From NCBI GenBank assembly GCA_044508835.1, contig JBIQHD010000011.1, positions 1 to 64,000 on the forward strand: DNA of 64,000 nt, written 5' to 3'. Both the position numbers and the translations under genes were made by a program. The notes below the pieces were generated by a model. It had not been told where the DNA came from. It did not search any database and saw only the letters and a list, made by a program, of their open reading frames with translations. Positions 9,701 to 17,889 of the stretch are shown here, one piece after another. Position 1 is the first letter of the stretch; each line of letters starts with the position of its first letter. The stretch comes from JAKFDI01 sp044508835. GTDB taxonomy: Bacteria; Pseudomonadota; Gammaproteobacteria; Burkholderiales; Burkholderiaceae_C.

Positions 9701-10462
9701 CTGCTGGAGCGACTCGAGGTGCCTGTCACGGTCCGGGAGGGAGCCGGCGCTGCGATACCCAGTCCGGCACCAATCGATGCCTGCCTTGCGTCGAACATCA
9801 TTGAGGTTGGAGTGGACGTCCCCCGGCTTTCACTGATGGCGATCGTCGGACAACCCAAGACCACCTCCCAGTACATACAGGTGTCGAGTCGGGTCGGCCG
9901 GGACCTGGACAAGCCGGGCCTCGTGGTGGTGATCTACGGTCAGACGAAGCCCCGGGACCGCAGTCACTACGAAAGATTCCGCTCGTACCACCAGCGTCTC
10001 TACGCGCAGGTCGAGCCAACGAGTGTCACCCCGTTCAGCCCGCCTGCGGTCGATCGTGCACTCCACGGGCTTGTCGTGGCGCTGGTGCGGCAACTCGGGC
10101 GCAGGGGCCGGGAGGCCGACACGCCCGACCCGTTCCCACTGACCGCGGGCAGTGACCTGCGGCTCATGATCGAGGAAGTGATTCGTGACCGAGTGCGGGC
10201 GATCGCGCCCGACGAGGAGGCTTCCGTGATGGCCAAGCTCAAGCTCAGGCTTGATCAATGGAGCGCTTGGAAGCCCGCCGAGTATGGTGACTTCTCGAGG
10301 ACGCCGGAGCACCCCCCGCTGATGCATCCAGCCGGGAGAACCGAGCTCGCGCAGTGGGGCGGCCGAAGCTGGGCAACGATGTCGTCCCTGCGCAATGTCG
10401 ACGCGAGCTGCGAGGCGGATCTCACAGCACAGTACAACAACATACCAGAGGCAAATCCATGA
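6779..10462 (+). CDS. drmA: DrmA-like DISARM helicase
   Basis: A 1227-residue superfamily 2 helicase of the DrmA type. Walker A FPTGGGKTE covers 545-553, the DEAH-like box is DELH at 782-785, motif III is STAT near 821, and the C-terminal helicase lobe carries VGVDVPRLSLM and QVSSRVGRD near 1034-1042. Cysteine pairs at about 657/660 (CPWC) and 707-713 (CGDPAC) suggest a zinc-binding insert. The N-terminal 500 residues show no motif I recognise. DrmA is the ATPase core of DISARM, where it forms a complex with DrmB that loads on DNA ends. GGGAGG lies eight bases before the ATG, which overlaps the previous stop by one base. The pairing with the next gene makes the call strong. Confidence 0.88.
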   Translation: MSPLDKNLANREQMLSRLRAEIVGPDPAGKPVSLADKQAMTWEEYRIPRMQTDGQEIVWQDPPTKRFGAGILFPLGATEEAIVNATEAVEVVPVTSPDLAPPGQRPDEELAARERAPSYGAPADDAEDEDVTLANAFRPSAIGLSFLADLAAETNEIVVELVSVGRIGLERTVEHPCGTYLPLTLQLGGAVGKQPTPRKVWLRKPVLDEQGKAPAVSITTQKLLNAAKPLRCQIGPAALGLELVVVSRTWRSAPTSEHRLLTVSVANKKTAKETELDSLCLFQAGIRVSGATGEPWIDAYPENLIADFKDDDPLADENVNRVLYRENRTFAIGHGCGADWISGRPQRVTKVWSDVLPVFETPATSADLQVKGAGGRPQPLRVSMRLLAGLQAGDDGLGDVDRLLQEYESWIAALDSKVATIAEGYRPTATELIKKCRECATRIADGLSILRQAGAQGDVARKAFRLANHAMLVAQLRSRQELRVPDRDANSRLTWFRPIGAIDPAVPNEKQGFWRPFQIAFLLMSLQGICDSSHRDRKVVDLIWFPTGGGKTEAYLGLTAFTVFFNALSGTANGGVDVLMRYTLRLLTAQQFQRAATLFCAMEQLRRQDVGALGNRPFRIGLWVGSAATPNKRDDAVEKLKALQRDFDAENPYVLLRCPWCAAKFGPHEAATSPVQKKGARGRPSSSGQVYGYARERGPSGDTVVFRCGDPACEFGGMPGPGTPPLPIVVIDEDLLDAPPNLLIGTVDKFAMLAWTPAARSIFGLDDSGRHRGAPPTLIIQDELHLISGPLGSMVGAYETVIEALCVDPLGGMVLPKVVASTATISRAREQIAGLYARSGVMLFPPSGLDAADSFFAREAVDNDGRPKPGRLYAGVLAPAHTSLQTSEARVFATLMQHASLLEGDPRDLDPWWTLLVFFNSLRELGGAATLFTADTREYLKVILNRHGIDYSRIRQLFHVEELTSRIRGDYIPRLLERLEVPVTVREGAGAAIPSPAPIDACLASNIIEVGVDVPRLSLMAIVGQPKTTSQYIQVSSRVGRDLDKPGLVVVIYGQTKPRDRSHYERFRSYHQRLYAQVEPTSVTPFSPPAVDRALHGLVVALVRQLGRRGREADTPDPFPLTAGSDLRLMIEEVIRDRVRAIAPDEEASVMAKLKLRLDQWSAWKPAEYGDFSRTPEHPPLMHPAGRTELAQWGGRSWATMSSLRNVDASCEADLTAQYNNIPEANP

Positions 10463-12591
10463 GCCGCCCCGTCAGACGGTCGCAGGCCGTGTCCCCGTTC
10501 GGTGTCGGCGCGCTGGTGGACTTCCCCGGTCCGGTGTCCCTGATACATGCCGGACTCGATGCGTGGCCATTTGACGAGAAGAATCCGGACCACCGGGAGT
10601 TCAAGGTTGAAGACGAGCCGAGGCTTGCAAGGCGACTCGGGGTCGACTTCTTTGTGCAGCCTCCGGATTTCAGACAGGTCGAGCGAGGGGGCGCCGGGGA
10701 GGCAGTCAACGTCGGATTGAAGCTGCCATTCCTCCGCTTTCCACTCTGGCACTCGTGCCCTCGCTGTGGCCGGATGTTCGAAGCCAAGTATCACCATCGC
10801 TCTCCACCGGAGTGCGAGGGCCCTATCGGAAGCGGAGCGGAGAAGGGAAAGTCGCACAAGAAGCGGCGCGCGATTCAGGTGCGCTTCGTCGCCGTTTGCA
10901 GATCGGGTCACCTCCGAGACTTTCCCTGGGTCGAGTGGCTAGGTCTCGACCGAACCGAATGGGATGGCGTCAGGACCGACAGCTGGCTTCGACTCCTGTC
11001 CACCGGATCTGCATCGATTGCCGGGGTCGTGGTCGTAGCGGAACGGCGTGACGGCACCGGAATCGTCGAGGTTGCGCGCAAGTCCCTTGCGGGCGCGTTC
11101 AGCGTCGAGCAGAGCGGTGCTACAGCCTTCACCTTCATGAAGCTGATGTGTGATGGCCAGAACCCTGCGATCGGCCACGGCGATGGCGGCGACGATCCGA
11201 TCGAGCCCTGCGGTCAGGATCTCAGGGCCGTGCTTCGCGGCGCGAGCAACCTCTACTTCGCTGATGTCCGGAGCTCGATCTACGTTCCGGAAGTGGAAGA
11301 CAGTGGGCTTCCGCAAGCCGTCCTCGACCTCCTCGATGACCACACGCTCAAGCAGGAGCTCTTGAACGGAGCATTGGCTGCGGAGAACGGGAAGCTTGGC
11401 ACAAAGGCCGCAGGTGTCATCCTTCGGCGCCGTCATCCGGAGTCCGACGTCAAGCCGGAGATTCTTGCAGGTGCCGTTAACCGGCATGCCCTTCACGAGG
11501 TACTCACCCAGCCGCGACTGGTCGCCACGGCGCTGGTTCAAAAGGCCAAGACAGCAGTTGATGGGAAGGTGTCTTCAAAGATCATCGAGGAGCTCATCGC
11601 GACGGCAGCTCCGGACTGGTCGATTGATCCTGATTTACTTGTCGAGCCGGTCAATGAGTGGCTCAGGCGTCGTGAAGGTCTTGAGGCTGAGGGTGCGCCC
11701 GAGCGCACGGAGGACGTCTCCGACAAGACCTACCGCGCAGAGGAGTATCGCGCCTTCAGCCGGGATGGCCAGGACGGCTTGCCGAAGGTGAATCTGCTTG
11801 TGCGGAGCAAGCCCATCGAGCGCTACAGCAAGCTCGTCACAAGGAATTTCTCCCGTGTGGCCTTGCTGGACAAGTTGCGGGAAACACGGGCCTTCGTCGG
11901 ATTCAGCAGGATCTACGCAAGCTCGAATACCCCCCCGGCGCAACGCTGGAAGCTCATTTCGAGGTCTCAGCGGAACTGGCTTCCAGCCGTTGTCGTACGC
12001 GGCGAAGGCATCTTCCTGATGTTCAATCAGGACCGCCTCGCACAGTGGACCAGAGAGTTCGGCGAGGTGCACAAGGATCGGCTGCGTCAGGTCAATCTAA
12101 ATCTGCAGGCCCAGGCGCGCAGACGTCAGGTCCATGCCGATGACGCTTCGCCCGCTATCGTTCTGCTGCATACCTTTGCGCACGTGCTGATCAGCCAGCT
12201 TGTGTTCGACTGTGGCTACGGTTCTTCGTCACTCAGGGAGCGGATCTACTTCTCCGAAACGCACCCGCAGATGACTGGTGTGCTGATCTATACCGCCGCA
12301 GGAGACTCCGAAGGCACTATGGGCGGACTCGTCAGAATGGGCGAACCGGGTCAGCTTGATCGAACCATCGCAAGAGCGCTGGATCGAGCTCGGTGGTGCT
12401 CGAGCGATCCGGTGTGCATCGAGAGCGCGGGTCAAGGTCCGGACAACTGCAATCTCGCAGCGTGCCATTCGTGCGCACTCTTGCCCGAGACCTCGTGCGA
12501 GATGCAGAACCGTCTGCTGGATCGGGGCATGCTGATTGGCGTGCTGGACCGGCCGGAGATCGGCTTCTTCTCGGGTCAGTCCGTGGACTGA
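10459..12591 (+). CDS. drmB: DrmB-like protein with DUF1998 (MZB) domain
   Basis: A 710-residue partner of the preceding helicase. The start ATG at 10459 overlaps the helicase stop as ATGA. The N-terminus begins MSRPVRRSQAVSPFGVGALV, a form typical of DrmB. A CxxC near residues 97-100 (HSCPRC) may bind zinc. The C-terminal DUF1998 domain (about 565-680) has HTFAH, RIYFSE, then CSSDPVC and CNLAACHSCALLPETSC, the cysteine set expected for a zinc site. In DISARM, DrmA and DrmB form one complex, and DrmB holds an inactive helicase fold plus the zinc domain. No DrmC (phospholipase D) follows; the next gene is on the opposite strand 71 bp away. Confidence 0.87.
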   Translation: MSRPVRRSQAVSPFGVGALVDFPGPVSLIHAGLDAWPFDEKNPDHREFKVEDEPRLARRLGVDFFVQPPDFRQVERGGAGEAVNVGLKLPFLRFPLWHSCPRCGRMFEAKYHHRSPPECEGPIGSGAEKGKSHKKRRAIQVRFVAVCRSGHLRDFPWVEWLGLDRTEWDGVRTDSWLRLLSTGSASIAGVVVVAERRDGTGIVEVARKSLAGAFSVEQSGATAFTFMKLMCDGQNPAIGHGDGGDDPIEPCGQDLRAVLRGASNLYFADVRSSIYVPEVEDSGLPQAVLDLLDDHTLKQELLNGALAAENGKLGTKAAGVILRRRHPESDVKPEILAGAVNRHALHEVLTQPRLVATALVQKAKTAVDGKVSSKIIEELIATAAPDWSIDPDLLVEPVNEWLRRREGLEAEGAPERTEDVSDKTYRAEEYRAFSRDGQDGLPKVNLLVRSKPIERYSKLVTRNFSRVALLDKLRETRAFVGFSRIYASSNTPPAQRWKLISRSQRNWLPAVVVRGEGIFLMFNQDRLAQWTREFGEVHKDRLRQVNLNLQAQARRRQVHADDASPAIVLLHTFAHVLISQLVFDCGYGSSSLRERIYFSETHPQMTGVLIYTAAGDSEGTMGGLVRMGEPGQLDRTIARALDRARWCSSDPVCIESAGQGPDNCNLAACHSCALLPETSCEMQNRLLDRGMLIGVLDRPEIGFFSGQSVD

Positions 12592-12662
12592 ATGTGCCTG
12601 CCGCCGACCTCGGCAACGATGAGCGCACGCGCATTGGCGAACGTGCGGGTTGAGCCCGGCTC

Positions 12663-13085
12663 TTACGTGTCGGAGCCTCCGGCCACGATGCGCCAGAAGA
12701 GCTCGTCGAGTGCCGACGTGTCTCGCACCTGACACTCCCAGATCGTAAGTGCATTCCAACCGGCGGACTGCAGAGCTCGAACATCGTTGGCGTCGCGGCG
12801 GATATTCCCATCGAACTTACGAAGCCAGAACTCAGGTCGCGAAGAAGGTGTAGTCGCATAGGGGCATCCCGCGTGGCGATGCCAGAAACACCCGTGGACT
12901 AGAACGACGGCCCTGAACCTTGGCAGGACGATGTCCGGCCTTCCGGGCAGCCGCTTGTCGTGCAGACGGAAGCGGAGGCCGGCCGCATGCAGGTATCTGC
13001 GCACCATAAGCTCGGGCTTGGTGTGGCTTCCCTTGATCCCGCTCATCATGCGGGAGCGAGTCGCCTGGTCAACCACGTCTACCAA
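12663..13085 (-). CDS. vsr: Very short patch repair endonuclease Vsr
   Basis: A 140-residue mismatch endonuclease. LPGRPDIVLPR gives the catalytic aspartate D51, and HGCFWHRHAGCPYATTP gives H64, H69 and the zinc ligands C66, H71 and C74, with C118 as the fourth. Vsr nicks DNA 5' of the T in T:G mismatches formed when 5-methylcytosine deaminates, so it normally travels with a cytosine-5 methylase; here the methylase is divergently transcribed 184 bp away. It lies inverted between the DrmB gene and the methylase. No missing key residue. In this setting it could protect the host from mutations caused by the methylase, or act as a restriction nuclease. Confidence 0.93.
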   Translation of the reverse strand: MVDVVDQATRSRMMSGIKGSHTKPELMVRRYLHAAGLRFRLHDKRLPGRPDIVLPRFRAVVLVHGCFWHRHAGCPYATTPSSRPEFWLRKFDGNIRRDANDVRALQSAGWNALTIWECQVRDTSALDELFWRIVAGGSDT

Positions 13086-13269
13086 TATTCGGCCTCCCCG
13101 TCAGGAACCATGGCGCGGCGCGTGCAGGGTCGAGGCGCCGCGCGGATGCCGCAGCCGGCTGCGGCGCGCCATGGACGCCGAACCGTCGAGCAACGACTCA
13201 GGTCGATGGCGATCAGCCTGGTAGGATGCCGGAAAGGCCTTCGACGCTCCTGAAGCCCTGTCCGTCGGT

Positions 13270-14955
13270 GTGAACAACGAGAAGAAGAAGCTCATGTCTG
13301 TACCCGTAGTTGACCTCTTTGCGGGACCAGGAGGCCTTGGTGAGGGATTCGCCCGCGCCACCTCCGTCCGTTTCGACATCGCCGTCTCAATCGAGAAGGA
13401 CGGCATGGCATTCGAGACGCTCCAGCTCAGGGCTGCCCATCGTGCACTGGCGCGGGCAGGCTTCGCTACGCGTGCTACGTGGTCTCGCTGGGATGCGATT
13501 CTGAGCGAATCTCCATGGAACATCGCCTTCGAGATGCTCAGAAGCTCTGGAGACCCGGCCATCGAGGATGCGTGCAATGCTGCGCGCCGGGAGAGCTGGA
13601 ACCTGGAGATGGGGCCGCGAAACCGCGCTGAGGTCTCCCAAGGAATCAGGCAACGCCTGAAGCCCTTCATGAAGGGGCAGAGTCTCCCAGACAACATCGT
13701 GCTCATCGGCGGGCCGCCTTGCCAAGCGTACTCCATCGTCGGTCGTTCTCGGAACAAGGGAACCGAGGGATACCGCGCCGAGCGGGACCATCGGCACTTC
13801 CTCTATCGCGAGTACCTGCAAGTCATCAGCGAGTTCCGGCCGGCTGCCTTCGTGATGGAGAACGTCAAGGGCATCCTGTCCTCTCGCGTCTCAGATCGGC
13901 AGATCTTCGCGACGATCACTGCGGACCTGAAGCGGCCTGACCTTGCCGGTGGGCGTGACGAGAACTTGGAGTACATGCTGGTTGCCCTCCATGAGGGCGC
14001 CACGGGCCCACAGAGCCCCGAGCCTGCCGACTACATCGTCGAGGCTGAGAGATTTGGCGTGCCGCAGGCCCGGCACCGCGTCATCATCCTGGGTGTACGG
14101 GCAGACGTCTTCGCCCGGGCGGGGAAGGTGCAGAAGCTGCGCGAAGGTGAACCTTCAACGGTCAACGAGGTGATCTTCGACCTGCCTCTGCTCCGTCCGG
14201 AGCTGTCCTACCGCGGCAAGGGCATGACCTGGCTCGACAGCTTCGACCTGCCGATCATGACCAGTGCACTTCGGGAACTGCGTTCGACAGGACGTCCCTC
14301 CGACAGGCGCGTTGCTGCCTTGATGGAACGCGTCAGTGCGCGTCTTCACGGCCGCCATGACCCCGGGTCCGGCTCGGAGCGCTTGGGGTTCAGTCGAGGC
14401 ACCATGCCGAACCCCGGTGCCCATGTACGGTGGTATCGAGATCGACCGCTAGAGCTTCTTGCGAACCACCAGTCCAGGGCGCATATGCCGAGCGATCTCG
14501 TGCGGTATCTTTTCGTCTCGGCGTATGGCGTCGAAACAGGAGAAAGTCCTCGTCTGGCGGACTTCCCCGCAAGCCTGCTGCCTGAGCACCGAAACGTCGA
14601 TCAGGCCAACATTGATGATGCGATCTTCAAGGACCGCTTCCGTGTTCAGTTGGCTGATCGGTGCAGCATGACTGTGACCAGTCACATCGGGAAGGACGGT
14701 CATGCATTCATTCACCCTAATCCTTTCCAGTGCCGAAGCCTGACCGTCCGCGAAGCGGCGCGACTACAGACGTTTCCTGACTCGTATGTCTTCCTCGGCA
14801 ATCGGACATCGCAATACACGCAAGTTGGAAATGCCGTACCTCCGTACCTGGCCTCACAGATCGCCAACGTCGTTGCGGATGTACTGCGCCGGGCGGGGCT
14901 CGTATCCTATATGCAAGGGACGTCAGAGGAATTCGCTCGGAAGGTGGCAGCATGA
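13270..14955 (+). CDS. DNA cytosine-5 methyltransferase (DrmMII-like)
   Basis: A 561-residue C5 methyltransferase with all core motifs: DLFAGPGGLGEGF (motif I, about 15-27), GGPPCQAYS with catalytic C151 (motif IV), MENVKGI with E197 (motif VI), QARHR (motif VIII) and at the C-terminus REAARLQTFPDSYVF and YTQVGNAVPPYLA (motifs IX and X). The roughly 100-residue stretch between motifs I and IV and the variable region before motif IX are longer than in simple Dcm. The start could be GTG 13270 or ATG 13294; AGAAGAAG before the ATG is a weak ribosome site. In class 2 DISARM the DrmMII methylase marks host DNA as self. Recognition sequence cannot be read from the protein. Confidence 0.93.
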   Translation: MNNEKKKLMSVPVVDLFAGPGGLGEGFARATSVRFDIAVSIEKDGMAFETLQLRAAHRALARAGFATRATWSRWDAILSESPWNIAFEMLRSSGDPAIEDACNAARRESWNLEMGPRNRAEVSQGIRQRLKPFMKGQSLPDNIVLIGGPPCQAYSIVGRSRNKGTEGYRAERDHRHFLYREYLQVISEFRPAAFVMENVKGILSSRVSDRQIFATITADLKRPDLAGGRDENLEYMLVALHEGATGPQSPEPADYIVEAERFGVPQARHRVIILGVRADVFARAGKVQKLREGEPSTVNEVIFDLPLLRPELSYRGKGMTWLDSFDLPIMTSALRELRSTGRPSDRRVAALMERVSARLHGRHDPGSGSERLGFSRGTMPNPGAHVRWYRDRPLELLANHQSRAHMPSDLVRYLFVSAYGVETGESPRLADFPASLLPEHRNVDQANIDDAIFKDRFRVQLADRCSMTVTSHIGKDGHAFIHPNPFQCRSLTVREAARLQTFPDSYVFLGNRTSQYTQVGNAVPPYLASQIANVVADVLRRAGLVSYMQGTSEEFARKVAA

Positions 14956-14958
14956 ACA

Positions 14959-15267
14959 ATGGCGTCGGTCACTCGAGACCATTCGAACCATGATCTCAGG
15001 GCGTCCGCCCGGCAGATCATCAAGGGCTGCGAGGAGTTCCCTTTGATCAAGGTCGAACCGCTGCCGGACGAGCCTTCGCTTGCGCACCACCTTGTGCGTC
15101 CCTTCGTCCTTGGCGTACTTGGTCGACTGGGCGCAGATCCCATCGGCGCAACTCGACGGCGTGTTGAATACCACGAAGGCTGGCTTTGGTGTTCAGTAGG
15201 GGCCTCATGCCTGCGTGCCGACCGGCCGCTTTGCGGCGGTGACATCGGTTCAGCGGATGTCTCTTAA
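14959..15267 (+). CDS. Short hypothetical ORF coupled to the methylase, probably truncated
   Basis: The ATG at 14959 lies three bases after the methylase stop, so it looks like the next gene of that unit. About the first 70 residues read like ordinary protein (ARQIIKGCEEFPLIKVEPLP, HHLVRPFVLGVLGRLGADP); the rest, after about 15,180, is rich in odd residues and probably lies beyond a recombination point. I do not recognise a family. The following stretch to 15,505 (238 bp) shows no gene; it is probably the right edge of the island. Confidence 0.35.
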   Translation: MASVTRDHSNHDLRASARQIIKGCEEFPLIKVEPLPDEPSLAHHLVRPFVLGVLGRLGADPIGATRRRVEYHEGWLWCSVGASCLRADRPLCGGDIGSADVS

Positions 15268-15505
15268 GGGTCGGGTTCGGCCGATCATCCGCGGCGGAAG
15301 CAGTCGCTTGAGGACCGTCACGTCGGCCGCGTTGGGTAGGTGACCGGTCAGCAGTGAGAAGCGGTCATCGGCCTTGTTGGCTTGCGTGTGACAGCTTCTC
15401 GTCATGGCCGCCATTCAACTGCCGGACCTGACCGGCAGCACCCAGTCTGAATCGCCATTCATTGCGACGTGCGAATGATGGCCAGCATGTGCTGGACGGT
15501 CGCAG

Positions 15506-16390
15506 CTAACGCCAGCGCCCTGTCGTCACCGCCTGGGCCACGCGCGCCACGGTGTTGTTGCGATCGGCTTCGGGTGCCGCCGTCTCGGTGAGGTAGACGG
15601 CCACCACCACGGGCGCACGTTCCGTTGGCCAGTACACACCGACATCGTTGGCCGTGCCGTGCGCGCCGCTGCCGGTTTTGCTGCCCAGGCGCCAGCCCTT
15701 GGGTAGCCCTGCGCGCAGACGCCGGGTGTTGGTGCGAGTGGCCTCCATCCAGTGCACAAGTTGCGCGCGACCGTCGGCCGACAGCGCATCGCCGATCAGC
15801 GCGCTGCGCAGCAGTAGCGTCATGGCGCGCGGCGTGGTGGTGTCGCGCGGGTCGCCGGGCGTGGCTTCATTGAGTGCCGGCTCGCGGCGATCGAAGCGGG
15901 TTATCGAGTCGCCCAACGACCGCGAGTATCGCGTCAGCACCGCGGGGCCACCAAAACTATCGAGCAGCAGGTTGCCGGCAGTGTTGTCGCTGAGGGTGAT
16001 GGCGGCCTCGCACAGTGCTGCGAGGGTCATGCCGTCGCTTCCGGCATGCCGCTCGGTGACCGGCGAGTGCGGCATCAGCAGCTCGGGTCCGTAGTGGATG
16101 CGGCGCTCGATTCGCTCCTGCCCGGCGTCCACACGCGCGAGTACCAGCGCCGCCGCCAACCATTTGAAGGTGCTGCACATTGGAAAACGTTCGTCGAGCC
16201 GGTACCCGGCAAGGCTGCCGTCGGCTGTATCGAGGACGGACACCCCAAGCCGTCCGGCCACCGCCGCCTCCAAGCTTTCCCACGAAACAGGCGTTGTGTG
16301 GGCCGAGTCTTCCTGATCCGCACAGGCGACCAGCGGTAGGTAGGCAGCCGCGCCAAGAAGAAGGTAGTGGTGGAAGTCGCGTCTATTCAT
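15506..16390 (-). CDS. bla: Class A beta-lactamase
   Basis: A 294-residue serine beta-lactamase that hydrolyses beta-lactam rings in the periplasm. It has the whole class A set: S73-T-F-K76, S134-D-N136, E170-P-A-L-N174 (omega loop) and K238-T-G240. The N-terminus MNRRDFHHYL has a twin-arginine-like pair, and LPLVAC at 18-23 resembles a lipobox, so the enzyme may be Tat-exported and possibly lipid-anchored. The cysteine just before the active serine (Ambler 69) occurs in some carbapenemases, but the partner cysteine at 238 is not seen. The start is the ATG at 16390, which gives a normal length; an upstream frame to 16453 adds unlikely residues. No divergent AmpR-type regulator adjoins it. Spectrum cannot be predicted. 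Confidence 0.92.
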   Translation of the reverse strand: MNRRDFHHYLLLGAAAYLPLVACADQEDSAHTTPVSWESLEAAVAGRLGVSVLDTADGSLAGYRLDERFPMCSTFKWLAAALVLARVDAGQERIERRIHYGPELLMPHSPVTERHAGSDGMTLAALCEAAITLSDNTAGNLLLDSFGGPAVLTRYSRSLGDSITRFDRREPALNEATPGDPRDTTTPRAMTLLLRSALIGDALSADGRAQLVHWMEATRTNTRRLRAGLPKGWRLGSKTGSGAHGTANDVGVYWPTERAPVVVAVYLTETAAPEADRNNTVARVAQAVTTGRWR

Positions 16391-16950
16391 CAGTAGTACG
16401 TCTTCATACCAGGCAGGTAGGGGGAACTCCGCACGATAGGGTCTGCCACGCACACACGAAAAGACGTTGAGAAGCCAAGCCCATAGAAATTATTGGGCAC
16501 GAGCCTGAACCTGAAGGGACTACGTGACTTCGAGGTTTCGTCCACCACCGCAATCCGCTCGACATGGCGAGCCAGACCTTGCTGCGGTCCCTATCGCTCC
16601 GACGAATAGCCTCGTTGGTTCGAGGCCGCCGGCCATGATCGCCGCCGATGTCGACGGCGATGCGATCGTTCAGGCAGGGGATGCTGGAGGCGGCAGCCGC
16701 GGAACGGTGGCGGCAGATCCGATGGCCGTGGGCGAAGTTGTCGAAGCGTGGCGCCACCCTCAGCTCGCCATGGAGTCGCTTCCAGGAAGCAAGCCATTCC
16801 GGCTTCACATGTCTCCGCACTCGCTTGCGTATCCCGCGAAGGCGAGGCGCCTCGGAGAATCCATGTTCGCGCCGGCCACCAAAACGCAGTGCTGCGCGGT
16901 TGATGCGCGCAGCCGGCCGGACCGATGGCGGGCTCCCCATATTGCAGCCC
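16391..16950. other. 560-bp gap with no supported gene
   Basis: Between the beta-lactamase start and the LysR start lies 560 bp. Reading frames are open on both strands, as is common in high-GC DNA, but their translations have no recognisable motif and are rich in arginine, serine and tryptophan. Promoters for both flanking genes should lie here. I see no inverted repeat that stands out, no RNA gene and no insertion sequence. Confidence 0.4.
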
Positions 16951-17850
16951 ATGCGTTCCCTTCATCCGGATCACCTCTATACCTTCTCGAAGGTGCTTGA
17001 GACGCGCAGCTTCTCGCTGGCAGCGCGGCTCCTGGGCATGACCCAGCCAGCAGTAAGCCAACACGTGAAGGAACTCGAGCGGCGGTTGCAGGTGCGCCTG
17101 ATCGAGCGTGTCGGTCGCACGCTCAGGCCCACGGCGGCAGGCGACGCGCTGCTGCCGCATGCGCAACGGATCGAGCTCGCCTTGGCAGACGCGGAAGCGC
17201 AAGTTCGAGGACTCAGCAACCAAACAGGAGGCCGAGTCCGTATCGGAGCAGGTGCCACGGTTTGCATCCACTTGCTGCCCCCTTTGCTGAAGAAGCTCCG
17301 AAGATTCAACCCGCTACTGGAGATCGTTGTCAGCACGGGCAACACGCCGGACATGGTGCGTCGTGTCGAGGACAACGTTCTCGATGCGGCGTTGGTGACG
17401 CTGCCCGTCGCCAGCCGTTCACTGGAGGCAGTGCCCGTGATGGCGGACGAGTTCGTCGCCATTGCGCCCCGCGATGAGCCGGCCGGCCGAACGGGCATCT
17501 CTGCCACTGCACTCGGGAGCATGCCGCTCGTGCTGTATGAGCGCGGCGCCAATACACGCAGCCTTCTGGACGCCTGGTTCCGCCAGGCTGGCACCGTGCC
17601 ACGGCCGATCATGGAGCTCGACAGCGCCGAAGCGATCAAAGAAATGGTGGCGGCTGGACTCGGGTGGTCGGTGCTGCCACGACTGAGCGTGTTGAGTCCA
17701 CGCCATGCCGAGCATGTCGAGGTATTGAGCCTCACGCCCGGCCTCAGCCGCACCTTGGCCTGGATTATCCGGGCAGACAAACCGCTCACCCGGGCGCTGC
17801 TGCAGGTGCAGCAGGCCGTTCTTCGCCTGAACGATTGTCCTGCCGCCTGA
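16951..17850 (+). CDS. LysR-family transcriptional regulator
   Basis: A 299-residue regulator. Residues 5-65 form the winged helix-turn-helix (LYTFSKVLETRSFSLAARLL then TQPAVSQHVKELERRL), and residues about 90-295 form the effector-binding domain, beginning GRVRIGAGATVCIHLLPPLL. The start MRSLHPDHLYTF at 16951 gives the normal LysR N-terminus; the open frame continues upstream without similarity. Likely a cytoplasmic tetramer sensing a small organic molecule. It is followed by a convergent esterase-like gene and could act on genes on either side; the target is unknown. Confidence 0.88.
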   Translation: MRSLHPDHLYTFSKVLETRSFSLAARLLGMTQPAVSQHVKELERRLQVRLIERVGRTLRPTAAGDALLPHAQRIELALADAEAQVRGLSNQTGGRVRIGAGATVCIHLLPPLLKKLRRFNPLLEIVVSTGNTPDMVRRVEDNVLDAALVTLPVASRSLEAVPVMADEFVAIAPRDEPAGRTGISATALGSMPLVLYERGANTRSLLDAWFRQAGTVPRPIMELDSAEAIKEMVAAGLGWSVLPRLSVLSPRHAEHVEVLSLTPGLSRTLAWIIRADKPLTRALLQVQQAVLRLNDCPAA

Positions 17851-17889
17851 CTGCGGCAGCCGGAACCGACGCGATGGGACTGCTTCGCA

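Noticed and set aside
6779..12591. Reading DrmA/DrmB as a Z1-type or BREX (BrxHII) helicase module
   Set aside because: No Z1 ATPase, PglX, PglZ or BrxC genes are present, and the adjacent DUF1998 partner fits DrmB better.
14923..15174. Minus-strand ORF of 83 residues after the methylase
   Set aside because: No motif or ribosome site; it overlaps the end of the methylase and the coupled plus-strand ORF.
16404..17000. Long overlapping open frames on both strands upstream of the LysR gene
   Set aside because: Translations show no motif and odd composition; typical chance frames in high-GC DNA.
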